Of a stretch of DNA of 64,000 nucleotides, positions 57,251-64,000 are shown piece by piece. Position numbers and translations under genes: made by a program. This stretch comes from Sorex araneus (Eukaryota; Chordata; Mammalia; Eulipotyphla; Soricidae): assembly GCF_027595985.1 (NCBI RefSeq), contig NC_073308.1, positions 13,546,511 to 13,610,510 of the forward strand. Direction: 5' to 3'. The notes below the pieces were generated by a model. That model was not told where the DNA came from. It saw nothing but the letters and a program-made list of their open reading frames with translations, and ran no database searches. The first letter of the stretch is position 1; each line of letters opens with the position of its first letter.

Positions 57251-60200
57251 GTGAGCCGCCCCCCCCTCCCTGCCGGACTCCGCGGGGGTCTCCCCGGGGA
57301 TCTCCCCTCCCTTCCCGCCTCCCCTGCCAGCACACCCGTTGAGAAGCTTGCCTTCCCCCAAAACCGGGCTGGGGGAGCTGGGAAGTTAAAGCGGCACCAT
57401 TACAAAAATTCTAGTAAGTTGAGCTCCAAATCTTAAGACAAAAGACAAAAATAAAACACTATGGAATCTGAGAGTCGGAAGGCGGATTTTTTGGCCTCCG
57501 CCCCCAAATTCTCTGCCGTGTCACCAAGACTGGGGGCTGTGAGGGTCACTCCTCTGTCTGCCTTCACGTTCTACCTGCATAGACCACCCGGGGCAGCTGG
57601 GGGCCAGTTGGAGGAGGGCAGCGTTCTCTGAGCGACGCTGGGGGCTGGCTGCGCCCCTGTTGCTGGGGTCCGGGTGCCTGCGGGTCAGACACAGCCCACC
57701 TGTAGGTGGCTGTGCAGAGGACCAGACTGTCCGGAGTCCTGGCTGTGGCCGTGTTCTTCCTCACCCTCGTGGAGAGGACTTCATCCTCTTCAGGGTTCAG
57801 ATTTGTTTTTTGGTTTGTTTGTTTGGTTTTGGCTTTTTGGATCATGCCTGGCAATGCTCAGCGATGCTCAGGATTTACTCCGGGCTCTGAACGCAGACAT
57901 TACTCTGACAGCTCGGAGGACCCTATGGGATGTTACATGCAAGGAAAACACCCACCCTGCTGCCTTGTTGCTCTGACCCCCCTCACCCTCCTTCCTGGCC
58001 TCCGCTGGTGTTCTGGGAAGATATGGGGAGAACAGGGACCTGGCCAGGATGCGGGAGAGGGAAGGGGCAGGGGCCTGGGGGCGGGGGTTAGGGCTGGTGC
58101 CCCTGGCAGCACTGCTCACCCACTCCCATCCACATCTCCGCTGGGAGATTCCGGGCCCCGTTAGCTGCAGGTCTTGCCCTCGGCCCCCACCTGCCCCTGC
58201 GCCTGCCTGCGTCTCCCTCGCAGCCTTCAGTCATGCCCCTGTCAGCGTTGTCTCAGGATGATGCCCGTGGGGCCCTTCCCTGGCCCACAGCGGCACTCAT
58301 CCCTGCAGCCCCAGACCTGCCTTCTCGCTGGCATGACACCTGCTCCAGGGGCTCCACCTGGGTGTGGGGTCCCTTACCTACCGGGACTTGGCCCCTTCAC
58401 TTTTGTCTGTTTGATTCCGGGTCCTGCTCAGCAGTGCTTGGGGCTGCCTCCTGGCTCTGTGCTCAGGGATCACGCCTCGGGGCCTGCTAGGAATCAAACC
58501 AGGGCAAGCACTTTAACCTATACTATGTCTCTAGTCTACATCCTCCTCGTTTAAAAATTATCTTACATTTCCTCTTTGGTGGGTGCCATGCCCAGTGCTC
58601 AGGGACTGTGGAGCCAGGGCTGTCCAGCGCTGCGAGCACTGTGGTGAGCCTCTTGGGTGGCCCCACTGACGCTCACGCATCACACCTGTTGCGAAAGAGG
58701 GGCAGAGGGCATGTAGTTTGGAGACCTTTGAGACATTCTTTCCTTGACCCTACAGTCCCGGGGTCCTCCAGGGTCACACCTGGCAGTGCTCAGGAGGCCC
58801 TGGGCTGTGCCTGGCGATGCTGAGGGCACCTTGGGTTGCTGGAATCGAGCGCGCTCAGGTGCATGCACGCTAGCCCTTGGTCCCTGACAGTTTTTCAGTA
58901 GGAGTCTCCCTAGTGGAGACCCCGGGACTTCTCCTGCTGATGCTGTGCCAGCAGGGGCCACTGCTTCAGGGCCCACCCCTGCTACACCTCGTGGGGCAGA
59001 AGCTTGAACTCAGCCACAAGCAGGCAAGGCGTTTACGCCATCACCCAAGACCCCAGGGCCCTTTTTTCTGACCCTCACCCAACAATACTCGGGGGGACTC
59101 CCAGCTTTGTTCCTGGGGATTGCTTCTGGGGGAACTCAAGGACTGCGCAACCCTCGAACCCTGGCCTCCTGTGTGCAAATCGTGTGCTCCAGCCTTTTGG
59201 GAGACACTTTTTGGGGGTATTAGGGTGTGGACGGTGTTCAGGGCTTACTCCTGGCTGTACTTGGGACCGTGTGGTCCCCAGGATTGATCGAGGCTCGACT
59301 ATGCAGGGCTAGAGTCCTTTTCCCTTTGGGAGGGGGGGGTGCACGCCTGGCATGCTTAGGGCTCACTCCTGACTCTGCACTCAGAGGTCCCTCCAGGTGG
59401 GGCTCGGGGACGACATGGGATGGTGGGAATTGAACCCGGATCAGCTGTGTGCAAGGCAGCTGCCCTGCCCACTGTCCTCTCTACCCTGGTACTATCTTCC
59501 AGCCCCAGGCCTGGACACTTAAATGGAATCTGTGGTCTAACACTTAGGGAAAATTTTAGCCTGAGTTTCCCCTGTTTGCCATGCACATTCCTTCAGAAAC
59601 CTTATTCACCAGGTCATTTCCAGGTGGGAAAGAGAGGCACGGAGTGTGACTGCAAGCAGAGCTGGACACCCAGGGTGGGGCAGGTCAGGGAGAGTGGCCC
59701 AGGGCAGGGCTGGACACAGGGCAAGGGCTTGGCCCCTCCTGTTTGCTCTGGAAGTGGAGGTGTCCACAGGACTCAGACTTCTTGCTCTGGAGTTGCCTGG
59801 AGCTGCATCTGAGAATTGGGGAGCACGGTTCTGGGGGCGCCCCTGTCCATTTCCTTCAGGCCTGAGAAGGTCTGACCAGGGGCCTGCATCTGCTGTCCAG
59901 ACTGCCAGAAGCAGGGGTGTCACTCAAGAAAGGGGGGAAGAGAGAGGGTCACTGGGAACAGAGGGGAGGCAAGGAAACAACCAGCGTGGCTTCAGCTTGT
60001 AAATCTGTCTCTGCCCCCTCCATGTTCTAGAACAGGAAGAGAGGGAAGGAGGAGTAGAGGCGGAGAGAGAGTGGCTTAGAACAGAATGTCTCTCTCAGCA
60101 GACTCTTCATCTCCTGGTCATCAGTTAGTGAAAACAAGGGGAAGGCACTGACCTTGCATGCCGCTGACCCTGGTTCGATCCCCGCCACCATGTGGTTCGT

Positions 60201-63200
60201 GGAGCCCCACCTGAGCACAGAACCAAGAGTAAGCCCTGAGCACTGTCGGGTGTGCCTCCTGCTCCGGAAATCAAATCAGTAATAAAATTATTCTCCCTCT
60301 ACCCCATACCCCATGTCAGAGCTCGCCAGACCCCAGGAGGGCAGGCCCTGGGGTGTCCTGTCTGAGCATGTATGTGGCACATGTCAGTGGCCGGGAAGTG
60401 GGCAGGAGTTGGTGGGTGCAAGAGCCCTGTCAAGACAATGTTTCATGGAGCTGGAAGCTAGCGTGGGGAGTGTCGCCTTCATGCCGTGCTCTTGGGAAGG
60501 TCCCTGCACCCGTGTTCCCACAACCTCTGTTATAGGCTTTGTTTTGTCCTACCTACAGGGCTGGTGTTTGGGACCCCTGTGGCTCCATCTACTGTCCACT
60601 TCCAAAATCTTTATGACTTTGGAAATTCGGGGATGGGGGGTTTCTTGCCACAAATCCCAGCCCGCCTGCCCCTGTGATCTTGAATGAGCTGCTTATCCTT
60701 TCCTAGTTTCTGCACCTCTGAAGGAAGCACTTATCTTAGGAGGATACGTTGGCATAGTCATTTATATTGTTTATATTGTTTATGGTTTGCTAGTTGATAA
60801 AATAAAAAAGATCTATCTTTAGCCAAGGGTCCTAGGGCTTGGGCAACTCCTGAGACCAGATCCATTTAGAGACTCTTTGAACGTGCCCCAGCATTATTGA
60901 GCTATAGTGGACAGAGCACTGTCTGTTGGGAGCACTGTGTGTGTTCAGTCTTAGGATTACTTTGGGAGCGAGTAGGTTTGTGGAGCTGGAGGCCAACAGA
61001 TGCCGCTGAGCGTGTGAATCCTAGACTTTCTCTTCCTTGCACGGTTGGTTCAAGAGCTTCCCTGACTGTCAGACTTCCTGCTGTCTCAGTCAAGTTCCCC
61101 ATGCCACAAGGCCCCACTAGTCAGGTCTCTTTGCTGGGGTGTAGGGAGCCGGTCCAGTGCACGGGATGTGGCTCAGTGTTGGAACACATGCTTTTAAAGG
61201 TGAGGCCCCAGGGTTAGCACCCAGCACAATACGAACGAAAAGCGCTTTTCAGAACAATAGTACAGTGGGTGGGTGTTTGCCTGCGCAAACCTGACCTGGG
61301 TTTGATTCCCAGCATCCCATACGGTTCCCCAAGCTAGAAGTGATCCCTGAGCAAAAGCCTGGAGTAAGCTCTGAGCACAGTTGGGTGTAAAAGAAAAAGA
61401 AAAGGGGTGGGCCAGAGCAATAGTACAGCGGGTAGGGCGCTTGCCTTGTGCAGAGTGGACCTGGGTCCCATCCACAGTACCCATGTGGTCCCTGAGCCTA
61501 CCAGGAGTGATTTTTGAGAGCAAAGCCAGGAGTGAGGGCTGAGCACCTCTGCATGTAGCTCAAAAACAAAAACGAAACAAAGAAGCAAATTGGGAGGAGG
61601 TGGTCTGGAGAGATTGTACAGGAACTGAGGTGCTTGTCTTGTACACAGCCAACCCCCGCTGAAATCCAAGGCATGACATCTGGTCCCCAGAGCACCACCA
61701 AGAGTGATCCTCGAGCACAGAGCCAGGAGTAAGTCCTGAGCACCACCAACTATGAGAGAGAGACAGAGATAGAGAGACAGAGAGAGACAGAGAGAGAGGG
61801 AGAGTAGGGGAGAGAGAGAGAGAGAGGGAGAGAGAGACAGACAGAAAGAGAGACAGAGAGACACAGAGAGAGATAGAGAGAGGAGAGAGAGACAGAGACA
61901 AAGAGACAGAGACAGAGAGGGAGAGAGAGAGTGGGAGAGAGGGAGAGAGAGACAGAAAGAGAGACACAGAGAGAGACAGAGAGAGGGAGAGAGAGACAGA
62001 GACAGAGAGAGACAAAGAGTCAGAGACATAGAGAGACAGAAACACAGAGAGACAGAGAGAGAGGGAGAGGGAGAGAGGGAGGGAGAGAGAGAGGAAGGGA
62101 GAGAGGGAGGGAGGGAAGGAGAGGGAGAAAGGGAGGGAGAGACAGAGGGAGGGAGGGAGAGGGGAGGGAGAGAGGGACAGAGGGAGGGAGAGAGGGAGGG
62201 AGACGGGAGGGTGGGGGAGGGAGGAGGGAGAGGGAGGGGAGAGGAGGAGAGGAAGGAAGGGGGAGAGGGAGGGAGAGGAAGGGAGAGGGAGGAAGGGAGA
62301 GGGGGAGAGGGAAGGAGGGAGGAGGGAGAGGAGAGGAAGGGAGAGAGGGGGAGGGAGGGAGGGGGAGGGGAGGGAGAGAGGGAGAGAGGGGGGCAATAGG
62401 AACGGAGGTTCAGCCCTGGATGCCCAGCGCTGATGGAGAGAGGCCGGGAAGCAGCAGCGGGCTCACGGAGTGCGTCCCACAACGGGCATGTGGCCCTTGA
62501 ATGAGCTGTGTTCTGTGTTCTGTCAGCCCTGGGGCTGAGCCCAGTCCTCACACAGAGAGTCCACGTGCTCTACCTCTGAGCCACGTCCCCAGCCTTGCGC
62601 TGTTATCATTGAAATAGTCATTTAATTCCAACTAAGATTATTATATTGGGCTTGAGCGATAGTATGGCAGATAGACCTTTTGCCTAGCACACGGCGATCC
62701 AGGTTCGATCCTTGGCATCCCATATGGCCCCTGGAGCACTGCCAGGAGGCATCCCTAAGTCTAGAGTCAGCAGTAAGTTCAAAGGACTGCTAGGTATGGC
62801 CCAAAAACCAAAAACAAATACAAGCAAAGAAGATTATTATATTTGTCTTTGGATGTTGTTTAAAGCAGCCTCTCTCAATTAGGGTCCAGGATCCCGCTGA
62901 GTCACCAAAAGGTCACAGGTGAAAAATCATGTAAATGGGGGCCCAGGGCAGAAGAGGCTGAAGGGCCAAGTGGCAGCATAGGAGGGGCCCAGGCCAGGCC
63001 AGGGACAGGTGATAAGGGGGACCTCATTAGAAAGAAGTTGAGAAACTGGTTTAAAACAAACCCAGGGTCAGGGAGATGGTTGAGGGGCTACAACACTTGC
63101 CTTGCATGTGGCACCACAGGAGGCCGTCTGAGCCCTCCAGGAGTGAGTCTGAGCATTGCTAGATGTGACCCAAAACCCAAATAAGTAAATAAAACTCCCA

Positions 63201-64000
63201 CGTCCTGCTTCACCATTTCCCGCTTTGGCTGCACATGAAGGTGGCGAAGAGGTTGGGTCGTTCTCAACTGCCATCACGGGCATGGCCCGTGCTGGTTGGG
63301 GTGACCCAGGCTGGTTGGGACAGGCCCCAGCCACGTGGCCTGTCCCAGCGTGCCAGCACTGTCCTCTCCATGGCAGAAGGTAGCCTGGACTATGGCAGGA
63401 TCCGGGGATGCCTCAGTGTTCCGCCCCCACAGACTCTCTTCCTGGTGGGGGGCTCTGGGCCACTCTGGCAGTGCTCAGGGGCTCCCCCCAGCTCTGTGCT
63501 CAGGGAACCATGTGCTGCCAGGATCAAAGGAGGGTCAGGCCAATCAAGGAAAGGGCCTCCAGCCGCAAGCTCTCCAGCCGCTGGCCTGCCTGTTGGTTTG
63601 AAAGCTCGCCACCATCCTCTGAGGTCCAGATTCCTGTTTCCCGTTTGCTCACTGGGAAACAGAGGGGGACAACCTGCCCACTCCGCCACTTTGGAGAAGG
63701 GGCATCCAAATCCCCAGGCTTCCACGTCGGGAGGGTTCTTGAGATTGGGGTTTTCGTGGGGTTGGCAGTGGGGCCTGGGCACTGGCCATGGAGCGGGGTG
63801 CCCACGAGGTGATGCTTTGTCTCCAGGTACGGAAAGGGCCTTCTGTGCTCAGGGCTGCCTCTGGCTCTGAAAGGCCACACTGGAGAAAGAAGTAGGGGGC
63901 AGAGGCCAGAGAGAGCAAGGGGTGCAGCCAGCGTGCTCGTGGCCTGCCTGCCTGCCTGCCTTTTTTGTGATGGTGGCAGGGGGTGGGTGGGGGTGCAATG
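57251..64000 (+). other. CPNE5: CPNE5 intron 1 (partial)
   Basis: I see no second CPNE5 exon in this stretch. It contains SINEs near 57800-57978 (-), 58405-58538 (-), 59195-59310 (-), 59325-59505 (-), 60085-60270 (+), 61246-61390 (+), 61402-61565 (+), 61595-61752 (+), 62645-62820 (+) and 63065-63183 (+), an ID-like tRNA SINE near 61166-61235, the GA-rich tract 61753-62393, and otherwise unique GC-moderate DNA. Confidence 0.8.
61753..62393 (+). repeat. GA-rich simple repeat tract
   Basis: About 640 bp of nearly pure purine on the + strand. The first half mixes GAGA with scattered GACA and GATA units; the second half (from about 62060) is GGGA/GGAA-rich. It begins exactly at the 3' end of a SINE (61595-61752), so it probably grew from a SINE tail. 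The 405-codon and 278-codon Ser/Leu/Pro ORFs on the - strand here are artefacts of the repeat. Confidence 0.95.

Larger units (their letters stand above)
56340..57330. promoter_or_regulatory. CPNE5: CpG island and promoter of CPNE5
   Basis: A very GC-rich, CpG-dense block of about 1 kb surrounds the CPNE5 start. It contains clustered GC boxes (ccccgccccggccccgcc near 56690-56720) and no TATA box near the ATG. The last 280 bp before the coding start is a tandem repeat, listed separately. Long ORFs on both strands here are an effect of high GC and the repeat. Confidence 0.8.

Noticed and set aside
56336-57361. 341-codon ORF on the - strand and 266-codon ORF on the + strand at CPNE5
   Set aside because: Arg/Gly- and Pro/Arg-rich translations of the GC minisatellite and island; the real frame is the CPNE5 exon.
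61334-62551. 405-codon Ser/Leu/Pro ORF on the - strand
   Set aside because: Translation of the GA-rich simple repeat plus SINEs.
1-64000. Bacterial-type systems such as CRISPR arrays or operons
   Set aside because: Spliced genes, CpG islands and SINEs show a mammalian nuclear genome; tandem repeats lack the regular repeat-spacer pattern.

Overview
This window is mammalian nuclear DNA. It has spliced genes with GT/AG introns, CpG-island promoters, many tRNA-derived SINEs, solo LTRs and L1-type retroposons. The dominant SINE is about 185 bp, opens with a tRNA-like head (A box near tagcacagcggg, B box ggttcgattcc) and occurs in roughly 70 full or partial copies. From memory this SINE is typical of shrews (Soricidae, probably Sorex). 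I could not run a repeat-library search, so the species call is an inference.

Left part (1-22.2 kb). This is repeat-rich sequence with fragments of two unexpected genes. On the + strand, a KRAB-A exon (2929-3055) and a KRAB-B exon (4490-4570) join in frame with intact splice sites, but I see no zinc-finger exon. On the - strand, three exons (11644-11519, 10845-10724, 9897-9751) match consecutive N-terminal spectrin repeats of erythroid alpha-spectrin (SPTA1). They keep introns but carry a stop, a frameshift and a lost donor, so they are a duplicated pseudogene. A 352-bp solo LTR with a 6-bp target duplication sits in one of its introns. At 15.3-18.2 kb an old shrew-type repeat has been split by a class II-like LTR (itself split by a SINE) and by a 1.7-kb retroposon. 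At 18.8-20.8 kb two nearly identical solo LTRs lie in opposite orientation.

Middle part (22.2-46.3 kb). This holds the complete PPIL1 gene on the + strand: four coding exons giving 166 residues, a CpG-island promoter with CCAAT and ETS-type sites, introns of 3.2, 18.2 and 0.5 kb, and a 3' UTR containing a SINE. In other mammals this promoter is shared head-to-head with C6orf89. No C6orf89 coding exon was recognised in the left arm.

Right part (46.3-64 kb). Intergenic sequence leads to a GC-rich CpG island with a 13-bp-type minisatellite, then the first coding exon of CPNE5 (57156-57250, + strand). The rest is CPNE5 intron 1, which includes a 640-bp GA-rich tract. The order PPIL1 then CPNE5 on one strand matches human 6p21.2. 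The KRAB and SPTA1-like pieces do not, to my knowledge, belong to that conserved order and are the main accessory feature of the window.
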